64,000 bases of DNA from Geomicrobium halophilum (GCF_014207655.1 NZ_JACHHJ010000003.1:415776-479775); one strand, 5' to 3'. Positions 1-8,923 are shown, counted from the first letter of the stretch. Program-made: numbers and translations. Notes: generated by a model from the sequence alone, not told the origin.

Positions 1-150
1 CTTGTCACTACGACCTTCGGGAGCGCGTTCATCTGCTACCTCTTTAATCGAAAATTTGACATCATTTTTTAGTCGTTTTTCATACTCTTCAATACCTCTC
101 AACAAATATTTTTCCTTACATTTTCCAACAGCAAGTATTTGAATATTCAA
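1..150 (-). CDS. rlmH: 23S rRNA (pseudouridine1915-N3)-methyltransferase RlmH, N-terminal part
   Basis: The first 50 codons of RlmH (YydA), read leftward out of the window; the C-terminal SPOUT part is missing only because the window ends. The family methylates the pseudouridine in helix 69 of 23S rRNA. The start [15 protein letters not shown] and the later ADERAPEG stretch are typical of it. The start is TTG at 150, chosen because AAGGTGGTG lies 5-8 bases upstream and family members begin MNI. The neighbour htrC lies upstream in the same orientation, but a terminator and DnaA boxes separate them, so rlmH probably has its own promoter. Confidence 0.93.
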   Translation of the reverse strand, partial: MNIQILAVGKCKEKYLLRGIEEYEKRLKNDVKFSIKEVADERAPEGRSDK

Positions 151-162
151 CTGTCCACCACC

Positions 163-250
163 TTATCCACAGAAGTTATCCACATATTCACAGTTTTTTC
201 GTTAGTTCTTTTCCATATGCTTATTTCAAGCCATTGGTCATTGTGGATAA
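163..250. promoter_or_regulatory. Cluster of three perfect DnaA boxes outside oriC
   Basis: TTATCCACA occurs at 163-171 and 176-184, and its complement TGTGGATAA at 242-250. All three match the consensus in the rlmH-htrC intergenic region, about 35 kb from dnaA. From memory, B. subtilis also has a DnaA-bound region at yydA (rlmH). The boxes could titrate DnaA or control rlmH transcription. Confidence 0.75.
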
Positions 251-258
251 CTGACGTA

Positions 259-293
259 AAAAGGAATCCTCTTATTTAGTGAGGATTCCTTTT
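259..293 (-). terminator. Terminator of the walRK-htrC operon
   Basis: An inverted repeat (GGAATCCTC paired with GAGGATTCC around a 9-base loop), read on the minus strand, is followed by TTTTT. It lies just past the htrC stop and ends the wal operon. Confidence 0.85.
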
Positions 294-301
294 GTATGAC
301 T

Positions 302-1540
302 CTACATACTATCTTCCTGTTCCTCCAGCTCAATCGTTGTTTCCATCAATTCACCGTCACGATAGAAGGAAACCTCAACATTCTCCCCAACTCCGGTTTC
401 AGTGTAGAGGTACATACGTAGATCATGACCAAATTCAATTTCCTCATCATCTAGTCCTACAATTACATCATATTCTTGAAGACCGCCTGCATCAGCTGCA
501 GAACCGGTGAGCACATTCGTTACAAATACACCAGCGGTAACATCCGATGGTAAGTTAAGCGTTTCTTGCCAGTGATAACTTGGGATATCACTTAATGAGC
601 CAATTTGAACACCTAATTCTGGTCTCTCCACTTCTCCATAGTTCTCAATATCTTCAATGACAGGTAAAACAACTGAAGTTGGAATGGCAAATCCCATTCC
701 TTCACCTTGAGCGATTTCCATGGAATTGATTCCGATAACATCGCCTTGACTATTTAATAGTGGCCCCCCGCTATTTCCCTGGTTAATCGCGGCATCCGTT
801 TGGATAACTTCTGCGTTCCAATCAATGTTTCCATCCCCGGTTAGGTCAACAGGAATCGAGCGGTCAGTAGCACTAATGATGCCTTGTGTCACTGTACGGG
901 CAAATCTAGGCCCTAGAGGGTTTCCAATTGCGATTGCCGGTTCTCCAGGACTTAAATTCTCTGAATTCCCAAAGTCTGCAACGGTATCAACATGTTCAGC
1001 AGAAATGGTTAATACGGCCAGATCTGTCCATAAATCAGAGCCAACGAGTTCCGCATCCACTCGCTCACCTTCACTTAGGCTGACTTCCAATTGATCAGAA
1101 CCTTGAACAACATGCTCATTTGTGACAATATAAGCACGATTATCTTCCACCTTATAAACCACCCCGGATCCAGTGCCAGCCTCTATCCCTTCATCTTCAA
1201 CCTCAGGTTCAGGGGATCCACCCCAAAAACCTGCTTCCTGTATGTTAAAAACCCCAACTACTGCATCTGTAACACCTTCAACTGCCTCAGTTACATCCGT
1301 ATTAATATCTAACTCGACCTGCTCTGGGTCAGCAGTAAAGAAATCATCTTCCGTCGATCCTTCCTGGCCCGTTTCTTGTGCATCCGAACCAGTTAAGTCA
1401 CCCATTGGAAAAAGACTAACGCCAACAAGTACAACCACTGCTCCAATAATGCCACCGATCAAGCCTGCGAACCCCAGGCCGCGCCTGTTCCCTTGATTTC
1501 CTTTCCTAGAACTGCCTGAGTGGTCATCATAGTAGCCCAT
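302..1540 (-). CDS. htrC: HtrA-like membrane serine protease HtrC (YyxA)
   Basis: Trypsin-fold quality-control protease of the DegP/HtrA family (S1C), anchored in the membrane with the protease domain outside. Counting from the upstream ATG at 1549, there is a short basic cytoplasmic tail, one membrane segment at about 25-47, an acidic linker at about 50-125, the protease domain with His146 (TNEHVV), Asp176 (TDLAVL) and Ser260 (GNSGGPL), and a PDZ domain at about 305-400. I start at ATG 1540 (MGYYDDH) because AAAGGTGG abuts ATG 1549 but sits about 9 bases before 1540. It is the last gene of the wal cluster, after a 280-base gap from walJ, so it may also have its own promoter. The acidic linker fits a salt-adapted host. 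Confidence 0.93.
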   Translation of the reverse strand: MGYYDDHSGSSRKGNQGNRRGLGFAGLIGGIIGAVVVLVGVSLFPMGDLTGSDAQETGQEGSTEDDFFTADPEQVELDINTDVTEAVEGVTDAVVGVFNIQEAGFWGGSPEPEVEDEGIEAGTGSGVVYKVEDNRAYIVTNEHVVQGSDQLEVSLSEGERVDAELVGSDLWTDLAVLTISAEHVDTVADFGNSENLSPGEPAIAIGNPLGPRFARTVTQGIISATDRSIPVDLTGDGNIDWNAEVIQTDAAINQGNSGGPLLNSQGDVIGINSMEIAQGEGMGFAIPTSVVLPVIEDIENYGEVERPELGVQIGSLSDIPSYHWQETLNLPSDVTAGVFVTNVLTGSAADAGGLQEYDVIVGLDDEEIEFGHDLRMYLYTETGVGENVEVSFYRDGELMETTIELEEQEDSM

Positions 1541-1821
1541 ACTCTCCATCCACCTTTCTCGTCTTTTGATAAATTTACTTCTTTAAAAAACGTGACGAGT
1601 AATTTAATTAAATCAAAAAATGTAGAAATCGTCTAGCTATGTAAGCCGACGGTACATACCTTCAGATTTTAATCTACCCTATTATTGTCATTTTCACTCA
1701 TTACGTCCAATATGGATAATAAGTGTAACTGTTCTAGCAGAAACCACAAGATATGCTTGTCACTTCATACATCATATCCTTCTTTTTTTAAGAAGTTTTC
1801 TTTGCGCTTATTAAACACCTT

Positions 1822-2622
1822 CTATAATACTTTTTGAATGGGAGTAGGTAAATAAGGGTCTGTATCACGGATTTGTATTCCGTTGTGAGTACTGTCAACA
1901 TCATTCTCTTCCATGGTTTGCTCTATGGTCATCCTAGCCAGTTCCTTCAAATTATTATCTTGGCTTAAATGGGCCAAATAGACAAATTTGGTCTGTTCAC
2001 CAATAATCGATAGAAGTGCTTTAGCAGCATCATCATTAGATACATGGCCAGTATCGCCAAGAATTCTTCGTTTCACATTCCACGGATAACGCCCCATCCT
2101 TAGCATATTCATATCATGATTCGATTCAAATACTAGGGCATCCGCACCGGCGATCGTTCCTTTGATCCGTTCACTCACATAGCCCATATCCGTGGCTAGT
2201 GCTACCTTTCTTTTCTCATGATGAAAGACAAAAAACATTGGATCAGCAGCATCATGGGAAACACCAAAGGTTTCTACATCCAGATCAGAAAATGTCTGAA
2301 CCGTTCCAGTTTCCAAATGAAAACGCTGCCCGGAATCAACGGGTCCAATGTCCCCTGACATTCGGTCCCAGGTCCGTTCATTGGCATAGATGGGCAACTG
2401 ATACTTACGTGCTAGGACACCGACACCTTTTACATGGTCACTATGTTCATGGCTAACAAGTAAACCGTCAATATCATGCAGGGACCGATCAATATGCTGA
2501 AACATCTTTTCAATTTTCTTTCCACTTAACCCTGCATCGATTAATAGCCGGGTTTGATTTGTCTCAATATACATGGCATTCCCCGTACTGCCGCTTGCTA
2601 AAACACTAAAAGCAATCCCCAT
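1822..2622 (-). CDS. walJ: WalJ (YycJ), metallo-beta-lactamase-fold hydrolase
   Basis: 266-residue cytoplasmic metallo-beta-lactamase-fold protein of the YycJ/WalJ family. The metal-binding signature HEHSDH is at about residues 57-62, with further ligands in the FGVSHDA, ATDMG and LAHLSQDN stretches. The family is an exonuclease-like member of the wal operon, and B. subtilis WalJ has been linked to coordination of replication with division. It follows walI by 25 bases in the same transcript. The molecular substrate cannot be deduced from this sequence. Confidence 0.93.
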   Translation of the reverse strand: MGIAFSVLASGSTGNAMYIETNQTRLLIDAGLSGKKIEKMFQHIDRSLHDIDGLLVSHEHSDHVKGVGVLARKYQLPIYANERTWDRMSGDIGPVDSGQRFHLETGTVQTFSDLDVETFGVSHDAADPMFFVFHHEKRKVALATDMGYVSERIKGTIAGADALVFESNHDMNMLRMGRYPWNVKRRILGDTGHVSNDDAAKALLSIIGEQTKFVYLAHLSQDNNLKELARMTIEQTMEENDVDSTHNGIQIRDTDPYLPTPIQKVL

Positions 2623-2647
2623 GAACCATTCCTCCTGCTACTTTTCC

Positions 2648-3460
2648 TTAACTGCGAATCTGTACGATCGTCCCATCAACCGCATCAACCATATATACAT
2701 CTGCATACCTATCTTCTTCATCATCCATTGGATCCTCTACCCAAATCCGATAATAAGGAGCATACAACACCTGCTGCCCTTCATATTCCTCCTCTAACAA
2801 TGCGCTATAATAAACATGATCGACATGGGTAACGGCGGAGTTGGGAGTAATGTCAATTTCACTAATTAAGTGCTCAATCGCTTCCATAGCAGAATTGGTA
2901 GATTGTTCTTCCTTATTTTCAGTATGAACCAATCTCTGTGAAAAAGACTGAATATCTCCATCTTCATTTTCATAAAGGGATAGATGCGTATATTCAGGAG
3001 CGATTAACGTTCTTCCTTGATGATGCCAATAATACTCAATTTGTAGCTCATCGGTATAAGCGTAGCGATAATCTTCTCCTTCATAAACATTATTATCAAT
3101 AAAATTCCGTATGTCCTGCCAGCGCTCATCTTCACTAATTTCAAAAGGTTCATCCAGCCAGACCGTAACCTCACCATCTTCTACATCAATTGAACTATAC
3201 ATTTCATCATCATACATGTCTTCCATTTCTTCAGGGATACTTTCTAAAATGGTACTCGAAACAACGAAAAGAGGAATATCATCGTCCGGGAGTTCAGCTT
3301 CGATTTCAATGTTGCTTCGTTCAATCCCTTCTTCTAAAGAAGCTTCTCCTTCCATACTCCTCGGTTCATTTTCCACCTTCTCAAATAATTGATAACTCAA
3401 GAAGACATTTAATAACAAAAATGTAAAAATGAAGATGGTTTTTGTTTTACTCCAATCCAT
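2648..3460 (-). CDS. walI: WalI (YycI), regulator of the WalK kinase
   Basis: 270-residue bitopic membrane protein that, with WalH, contacts WalK in the membrane and restrains its kinase activity. It has a short cytoplasmic head (MDWSKTKT), one membrane segment at about residues 7-26, and an acidic extracellular domain. A longer in-frame reading begins at 3487, but AGGAGG eight bases before ATG 3460 and the family start MDWSKTK support the shorter form. Its start overlaps the 3' end of walH by 14 bases, which suggests translational coupling. Confidence 0.93.
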   Translation of the reverse strand: MDWSKTKTIFIFTFLLLNVFLSYQLFEKVENEPRSMEGEASLEEGIERSNIEIEAELPDDDIPLFVVSSTILESIPEEMEDMYDDEMYSSIDVEDGEVTVWLDEPFEISEDERWQDIRNFIDNNVYEGEDYRYAYTDELQIEYYWHHQGRTLIAPEYTHLSLYENEDGDIQSFSQRLVHTENKEEQSTNSAMEAIEHLISEIDITPNSAVTHVDHVYYSALLEEEYEGQQVLYAPYYRIWVEDPMDDEEDRYADVYMVDAVDGTIVQIRS

Positions 3461-4802
3461 TCGCGTCAACCTCCTGGTCTTGGTCACCGTTCTCTAGTAA
3501 ATACCAATTGTTATCCCTTTTTACATACCAATGAGGCGAAAAGATCGCAAATGTTCCTCTTTGAAGTTGATATCCGACGCGAATATCCTGAATATCGCTT
3601 AAATCAAAATTATTTTGTTCTTCAATCTCAGCCAACACCGTCTCACCATCGGGTAATTCTACGTCTTCTGTTGCAATTGGATCCTCATGGAGTGAAAAGG
3701 CCGGTCGTTCATAATGGGAGATTTCTCCATTTTTTTGCTCTACTTGGATAGCTGAATAATCACGCCCTACATTGGTTTCAAGTACTGGCAGGCCGTCCAT
3801 CATCATTCGAAATAACGTATTTCCATCTTGAAGAGAAAGGTCCCAATCATAAAGTTGAAATTGCTCCGTAAATCCCCCATGTCCGTTAACGAAATTATAA
3901 GCATTAGAAACAATCTGGTAATCGTTATTTGTAGACGAACCCTGGGTTTGAGGTTGAATAAATTCAAGGTGATTTTGATATCGACTAATTCTCATCTGGC
4001 GATCGCTAGCTCTATAGAGCTCTCCACCATCATCTTCCTCTGGGCCAATGACCGATTCTCTAGAAGCAAATAAATAATTGATCAATTGCTCTCCTTCAAT
4101 ATCTTGAGAATAATATTGATAGCGAGGGTGGGTGACAGATTCTATCGGTAAATACACGGGTTTAGATAGACCCCCATTTGTAGACCCTACATATTGTTGA
4201 AATACTTGGTAAACATGACTACCTTCCATCCGCATCATAAATTCTTCTTGGAATTGCTCGATATCCATGTCAGTGTACCCATCAAGTACGAGCTGATCCT
4301 TAAAAGAAACAAGTTGGATTCGTAAACGATTACCCCCTTCGTCAGAAATCAGCACCCGTTCAAATGTGAAAGTGCCCGAAAGTTCCTCCATAAGTTCCTC
4401 ATCATCTTCTACAAATGAGGGTTCTAAAACTTGTAAAGGAATATCTGTGGGAAATATGAATTCAATCATGTCATCATTTCCATTATAAATCTGATGTTGC
4501 CTGGCATCTTCTAGCAATTGAAAGTCGCTCCATTCTGAAGAGAGGAGCTCATCCATCATCTCATCAATAATAAAGCGATCATATCCATGAGTCATCCAAT
4601 ATTCATAATTTCTGTGGAATGTGACATTTGCAGGGCCTATAACCTCATCCATGGAAACAGGCTCTGAGAGAGGTTCACTTTCTTCATACCCCTCCCCTTC
4701 CAACAGATCCAACTCTGGTTGGTACGTCCATACTTGCCAGGTGAGGATCAAGCTGACGATAATGAGAAGCGATAAAATAGCTGTTTTAATTTGTTCAACC
4801 AC
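3447..4802 (-). CDS. walH: WalH (YycH), regulator of the WalK kinase
   Basis: About 451-residue membrane-anchored protein: an N-terminal membrane helix at about residues 7-25, then a large acidic ectodomain of the YycH fold. With WalI it forms a complex with WalK that tunes the WalRK cell-wall homeostasis system. The only starts are GTG codons. I chose GTG 4802, which has an AGGTGATC ribosome site ending just upstream; GTG 4811 is three codons longer but lacks a good site. It overlaps the walK stop by 8 bases and runs into walI, so walKHI are tightly coupled. Confidence 0.92.
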   Translation of the reverse strand: MVEQIKTAILSLLIIVSLILTWQVWTYQPELDLLEGEGYEESEPLSEPVSMDEVIGPANVTFHRNYEYWMTHGYDRFIIDEMMDELLSSEWSDFQLLEDARQHQIYNGNDDMIEFIFPTDIPLQVLEPSFVEDDEELMEELSGTFTFERVLISDEGGNRLRIQLVSFKDQLVLDGYTDMDIEQFQEEFMMRMEGSHVYQVFQQYVGSTNGGLSKPVYLPIESVTHPRYQYYSQDIEGEQLINYLFASRESVIGPEEDDGGELYRASDRQMRISRYQNHLEFIQPQTQGSSTNNDYQIVSNAYNFVNGHGGFTEQFQLYDWDLSLQDGNTLFRMMMDGLPVLETNVGRDYSAIQVEQKNGEISHYERPAFSLHEDPIATEDVELPDGETVLAEIEEQNNFDLSDIQDIRVGYQLQRGTFAIFSPHWYVKRDNNWYLLENGDQDQEVDANGLE

Positions 4803-6636
4803 TCTGATCACCTGCTTCAGGATTGAAATGGGAAGGCAGGAAAATAGTTATCCGCGTGCCTTGATGATATTCACTAGACACGTTGATCGTACCGCCATGA
4901 GCAACAACAATTTCCTTAGCAATCGCCAGTCCTAATCCTGTACCGCCTAAATTACGAGCCCGAGCCTTATCTACACGATAAAAACGTTCAAATATTTTAT
5001 GTTGATTTTTTAATGGGATCCCCATCCCTTCATCCTGAATATAGATTTGGGCTCCCCCATTTTCAATATGTGATCCTACAGTTACCGTTCCGCCTTCAGG
5101 AGAGTATTTAATGGCATTAGAAATGATATTGTCCACGACCTGAGTCATTTTGTCACGATCCATTACCGCATGTATCGGAATTTCTGAAAAGTCACGAGTG
5201 AACGTGATATTTTTATCTTTAACCACCATATCAAATCGATCAACGACTTCATTCATCCATTGAGTTACATCAGTATCCTTTGTTTGAATATAAAGGTCCT
5301 GTCGATCCATTTTTGAAAGCTGGAGTAAGTCATTCACTAGGCGGATCATTCTATCGGTTTCGTTTTGTGTCACTTTTAGAAAACGCGGGGCTAGATCTTG
5401 ATCTACGATGGCTCCATCTTCCAAAGCCTCCATGTAGCTTTTCAACGTCGTTAATGGCGTACGTAGCTCATGAGAAACGTTCGATACAAATTCTCTTCTT
5501 TCCCTGTCCATCTTTTCCTGTTCTGTAACATCATGAAGAACCGTAATCAAACCGGTAACGGGACCATCATCGTTGCGAATAACAGAAAAGCTAGCCTCTA
5601 GTAAGTAATCCCCTTGTTCATCACTAAAATCCAAAATCATTGACTCTGATAAATCGTATAAGTCACTTGGAGCCAAATGATCAGACAGCTGAAGTATAGC
5701 CGGGAGAGATTGCCCCATTGCTTCCTCACTGCTCATCGACAACAATAGCTCTGCTTGCCGGTTAAGAAGAATGACTTGTCCGAGTTCATTGGTCGCGATA
5801 ACCCCATCTGTCATGTGTGAAAGTACAGAACTTAACTTTCTCCTCTCACCTTCGGTTCTAGCATTCGCTTCTTTTAAATTCATAGATAACGTATTAAAAG
5901 CGGAAGCAAGTTCCCCGATTTCATCATTTCCGTAGACACGAACACGACGGCTGAAATCTCCTTTACCCATAACCGCTGCTTGCTTCTGCATATCCATGAC
6001 AGGGCGGGTAATCGTCCTCGATAAAAGGATACCGATAAACGCCGTAATGATTAATGCAGCAGCTGCACTAGTCATAAGAATGTTATTGATCTCACCGATT
6101 TCATCATAGATCTCTTCCATCGAGGCTTCCATATAAACCGCCCCGATCACCTCATCTGCCTCCTCATCTCTTACCGGTTGCGCCATTACACGCATACGCT
6201 CGCCCGTCTCTTGATCGAGCATAATTTCATCGTTTTCATTATCAAGCAATGCTTGTGACACAATGATTTCTGTATTAACTTGGCCAACGCCTTGAGAACT
6301 CGATTGGTTATTTGCAAGTATATTTTGTTGGGTATCTACAACTTGAATATTTATATTCGAGTTTACTTCATACCTTAGAAATAGATCATTCAGGTCCTCA
6401 CTGATCTCATTGCTGTCTTCATCATCCCGGTCCTCCATGAGCACTTGACCCACATTGTACTCAAGCAAGTTCATCTGATCAGCAAGTGCCTCTTGATGAT
6501 TGTTAACAAACTGGTCTTCCAATTGATCCATAAAAATCACACCGATGATTTGCAGTGCAATCAGCAAAAGCATCACATAGATAAAAATTAATTTAAACTG
6601 AAAGGACCTGAAGAAACCAAGAACTTTTCTCATCAT
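4795..6636 (-). CDS. walK: Cell-wall sensor histidine kinase WalK
   Basis: 613-residue sensor kinase of the essential WalRK two-component system that controls autolysins and wall metabolism. In order: membrane segment about 14-36, extracellular sensor about 37-185, membrane segment about 186-205, HAMP about 206-260, PAS about 265-370, the HisKA domain with phospho-acceptor His389 (SHELRTPLT), and the ATPase domain ending in the DEGMGIP and GTGLGLAI motifs. The start ATG overlaps the walR stop by one base (TAATG). A second ATG three bases on is an equally possible start. Its partners WalH and WalI follow directly. Confidence 0.96.
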   Translation of the reverse strand: MMRKVLGFFRSFQFKLIFIYVMLLLIALQIIGVIFMDQLEDQFVNNHQEALADQMNLLEYNVGQVLMEDRDDEDSNEISEDLNDLFLRYEVNSNINIQVVDTQQNILANNQSSSQGVGQVNTEIIVSQALLDNENDEIMLDQETGERMRVMAQPVRDEEADEVIGAVYMEASMEEIYDEIGEINNILMTSAAAALIITAFIGILLSRTITRPVMDMQKQAAVMGKGDFSRRVRVYGNDEIGELASAFNTLSMNLKEANARTEGERRKLSSVLSHMTDGVIATNELGQVILLNRQAELLLSMSSEEAMGQSLPAILQLSDHLAPSDLYDLSESMILDFSDEQGDYLLEASFSVIRNDDGPVTGLITVLHDVTEQEKMDRERREFVSNVSHELRTPLTTLKSYMEALEDGAIVDQDLAPRFLKVTQNETDRMIRLVNDLLQLSKMDRQDLYIQTKDTDVTQWMNEVVDRFDMVVKDKNITFTRDFSEIPIHAVMDRDKMTQVVDNIISNAIKYSPEGGTVTVGSHIENGGAQIYIQDEGMGIPLKNQHKIFERFYRVDKARARNLGGTGLGLAIAKEIVVAHGGTINVSSEYHQGTRITIFLPSHFNPEAGDQSG

Positions 6637-7343
6637 TACTTATCATGTTCGGGATGCCGCAAATAATAACCGACCCCTCTCCTTGTGACAATCCAGGTAG
6701 GATAGCTCGGATTATCCTCTACTTTTTCCCGTAATCTCCGCACGGTTACATCAACAGTGCGTACATCCCCAAAGTAATCATATCCCCATACCGATTGTAA
6801 AAGGTGTTCTCTGGATATGACTTGTCCCATGTGGCGTCCCAAGTAATGAATTAATTCAAACTCCCGATGCGTAAGTTCAATGGGATCCCCGCGCTTACGA
6901 ACAAGGTAAGCATCTGGGTCAATCGTCAATCCCCCAATTTCCAAAACACCGCTGTTTTGACCATCATTGTCCGGAACGGCTTGCAATCTCCGGATATTTG
7001 CTTTGACACGTGCGAGTAATTCACGAGTGCTAAACGGTTTGGTGACATAATCATCCGCCCCAAGTTCAAGTCCCAAGACCTTATCGATTTCTGAATCCTT
7101 GGCTGTAAGCATAATAATGGGCATATCATAATTTTTACGGATTTCCCGACATACTTCCATACCATCTTTATAAGGCAGCATAATATCTAATAATACCACA
7201 TCTGGAACAAAGGCATTCGTCTTCTCCAATGCTTCATTCCCATCATACGCAACCTCTACTTGGAATCCTTCTTTTTTTAGTGAAAACTCGAGAATATCAG
7301 CAATTGGCTGCTCATCGTCGACAACCAGAATTTTTTCGTTCAT
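6636..7343 (-). CDS. walR: Response regulator WalR
   Basis: 235-residue OmpR-family regulator. Receiver domain at residues 1-120 with acidic pocket D9-D10, phosphorylation site D53 (LLDIMLP), T80 and K102; winged-helix DNA-binding domain at about 130-232 with the [13 protein letters not shown] recognition helix. It activates or represses wall-hydrolase genes after phosphorylation by WalK. ATG 7343 is chosen: GGGGAG is well spaced upstream and homologues begin [11 protein letters not shown]. The longer in-frame reading to 7427 lacks support. First gene of the walRKHIJ-htrC operon. Confidence 0.96.
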   Translation of the reverse strand: MNEKILVVDDEQPIADILEFSLKKEGFQVEVAYDGNEALEKTNAFVPDVVLLDIMLPYKDGMEVCREIRKNYDMPIIMLTAKDSEIDKVLGLELGADDYVTKPFSTRELLARVKANIRRLQAVPDNDGQNSGVLEIGGLTIDPDAYLVRKRGDPIELTHREFELIHYLGRHMGQVISREHLLQSVWGYDYFGDVRTVDVTVRRLREKVEDNPSYPTWIVTRRGVGYYLRHPEHDK

Positions 7344-7498
7344 GTCTTCTCTCCCCGTTTCATCACTTCTCAATACTGTTGTTAAAACGCCCAGACTAAA
7401 TAGACGAAATGACCGAACGTTGAACACACAAGATAGTTATATTTATTGTAACACAGGCTCAGCGGCAAAGTATCATTTACGATATTTTTTGACATAGC

Positions 7499-7523
7499 AA
7501 AAAACCTCGGAAAAACTCCGAGG
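7499..7523 (-). terminator. Terminator of the tRNA array
   Basis: CCTCGG (7505-7510) pairs with CCGAGG (7518-7523). On the minus strand the stem is followed by TTTTTTGC. It ends the Lys-Asp-Phe tRNA transcript ahead of walR. Confidence 0.85.
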
Positions 7524-7578
7524 CATATGTGGATAATTAATCATGTGAAAGTTCGAGCCATATCTCCATCATAAGGAG

Positions 7579-7654
7579 TGGTGGCTCGAGACGGAATCGA
7601 ACCGCCGACACGTAGATTTTCAGTCTACTGCTCTACCGACTGAGCTATCGAGCC
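7579..7654 (-). tRNA. tRNA-Phe (GAA)
   Basis: 76-nt cloverleaf with anticodon GAA in loop CTGAAAA, a seven-pair acceptor stem GGCTCGA/TCGAGCC, a GTTCGATTC T-loop and an encoded CCA. Last gene of the three-tRNA array. Confidence 0.97.
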
Positions 7655-7662
7655 AAATAAAA

Positions 7663-7738
7663 TGGCGGGCCTGACGGGAATCGAACCCGCGATCTCCTGC
7701 GTGACAGGCAGGCATGTTAACCGCTACACCACAGGCCC
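7663..7738 (-). tRNA. tRNA-Asp (GTC)
   Basis: 76-nt cloverleaf with anticodon GTC (CTGTCAC loop), acceptor GGGCCTG/CAGGCCC, discriminator G and an encoded CCA. It lies eight bases before tRNA-Phe. Confidence 0.97.
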
Positions 7739-7754
7739 CTATTTTCTAAAATAA

Positions 7755-7853
7755 GCGGCGAATCTCTTCGTCAGCTACATTCGCTCATTCGAATCGCGTA
7801 CGGGTGTACGCTCACTCTCTCACTCATTTGCTTCCTCGACCTTCTTGCTTCTT
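7755..7853. repeat. 99-bp direct repeat in the tRNA array, copy 1
   Basis: Nearly identical to 7873-7971, 118 bp away, with one difference seen (C at 7821, T in the other copy). An 11-bp perfect inverted repeat (ATTTTCTAAAA at 7741-7751, complement at 7852-7862) flanks this copy. It lies in the spacer between tRNA-Lys and tRNA-Asp, so it is transcribed with the array. Confidence 0.9.
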
Positions 7854-7872
7854 TTAGAAAATCGATGTAATG

Positions 7873-7971
7873 GCGGCGAATCTCTTCGTCAGCTACATTC
7901 GCTCATTCGAATCGCGTACGGGTGTACGCTCACTCTCTTACTCATTTGCTTCCTCGACCTTCTTGCTTCTT
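7873..7971. repeat. 99-bp direct repeat in the tRNA array, copy 2
   Basis: Second copy of the 99-bp unit, ending ten bases before the 3' end of tRNA-Lys. No coding potential was seen. Read on the minus strand it contains GAAGCAAGAAG and GTACACCCGTAC motifs that resemble the leader of the rRNA operon at about 63850-63890. Confidence 0.9.
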
Positions 7972-7981
7972 CTTTAAGCAA

Positions 7982-8057
7982 TGGTGAGCCATGGAGGATT
8001 CGAACCTCCGACCCTCTGATTAAAAGTCAGATGCTCTACCATCTGAGCTAATGGCTC
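7982..8057 (-). tRNA. tRNA-Lys (TTT)
   Basis: 76-nt cloverleaf with anticodon TTT (CTTTTAA loop), acceptor GAGCCAT/ATGGCTC and an encoded CCA. First gene of the Lys-Asp-Phe array, which continues leftward after a 243-base repeat-filled spacer. Confidence 0.97.
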
Positions 8058-8080
8058 ATGAATGTCCAAAGACAAAATTT

Positions 8081-8109
8081 ATCTTAGCATGTTCCGAAGT
8101 GAAATGCAA
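8081..8109 (-). promoter_or_regulatory. Sigma-A promoter of the tRNA array
   Basis: On the minus strand TTGCAT (8104-8109), a 17-base spacer and TAAGAT (8081-8086) lie about 25 bases before tRNA-Lys. Confidence 0.75.
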
Positions 8110-8121
8110 TGGGGGAATTGA

Positions 8122-8149
8122 AGTTTTATGATTTGTAAATCATAAAACT
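8122..8149. promoter_or_regulatory. Perfect AT-rich palindrome before the DUF2071 gene, likely operator
   Basis: Two 13-base arms (AGTTTTATGATTT and its complement) around GT. A weak TTGAAG -35-like box begins at 8118, so the palindrome covers the spacer and -10 of the probable promoter for the gene at 8195. That placement fits a repressor operator; the regulator is unknown. Confidence 0.5.
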
Positions 8150-8194
8150 ATGCTGAAATGCGAAATTTCTCAAGTAAAGACAGGAGGAATGGAA

Positions 8195-8923
8195 ATGTTT
8201 ACGAATACCTCACACCGGCCTTTCCCTCTCCCTAAAGGACCCTGGTTCATGACACAGACATGGCAAGAGGTTTTATTTGCCCATTGGCCTCTCTCTCCGG
8301 ATTCTCTCCAAAGCAAAATTCCAGAGCCATTGGAAATGGATACGTATAACGGTAATGCTTGGATCGGTATTCTCCCTTTTCATTTGACTCACTTACGCGC
8401 CCGCCTTTTACCACCGATCCCTTTTGTTCAAACGTTTCCTGAAATCAATGTAAGAACGTACGTCACATATAGAGGACAACCAGGAATATATTTTTTCAGT
8501 CTGGATGCTTCCCACTGGCTCACCGTCTTTGGGGCCCGTTCCTTTTTTCACCTCCCCTACCATTATGCCCATATAAAGATAAAGAAAAAGAAAGGATACA
8601 TTTACTATTATAGCCAGAGAGAGAACAACCGTTTTGAAGCAAGTTATCAACCGACATCCCCCGTTTTTACAGCCGCTAAACATTCATTAGAATACTGGCT
8701 TTCGGAACGCTATCGATTGTATACAAGTCATAAAAAGCAGTTATACTCACTCGATATTCATCATCGTCCCTGGCAGCTTCAGACAGCAGATGCCGTTTTC
8801 ACAAAAAATTCATTAGCCGCTTCTCACCAAATATCCTTGCCTTCTACAACCCCCTTGCTTCATTATGCTAAAAAACAAAAGGTTTTCTTTTGGCCGCTTC
8901 GTCGGTGCAAGCTAGAATTGTAA
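8195..8923 (+). CDS. YqjF-type DUF2071 protein
   Basis: 242-residue protein of the DUF2071 (YqjF) family, whose function is not established. Typical features are the opening PWFMTQTWQEVLFAHWPL, the GNAWIGILPFHLTHLRARLLPPIP stretch, and INVRTYVTYRGQPGIYFFSLDAS in the middle. No signal peptide or membrane segment is obvious. I start at ATG 8195, seven bases after AGGAGG; an open frame extends back to 8150 through the palindromic operator and is not likely translated. It stands alone on the plus strand with a GNAT gene 52 bases downstream. Confidence 0.85.
   Translation: MFTNTSHRPFPLPKGPWFMTQTWQEVLFAHWPLSPDSLQSKIPEPLEMDTYNGNAWIGILPFHLTHLRARLLPPIPFVQTFPEINVRTYVTYRGQPGIYFFSLDASHWLTVFGARSFFHLPYHYAHIKIKKKKGYIYYYSQRENNRFEASYQPTSPVFTAAKHSLEYWLSERYRLYTSHKKQLYSLDIHHRPWQLQTADAVFTKNSLAASHQISLPSTTPLLHYAKKQKVFFWPLRRCKLEL

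Noticed and set aside
7528..7536. Single TGTGGATAA upstream of walR
   Set aside because: One isolated box can occur by chance and sits at a tRNA terminator; no regulatory claim made.
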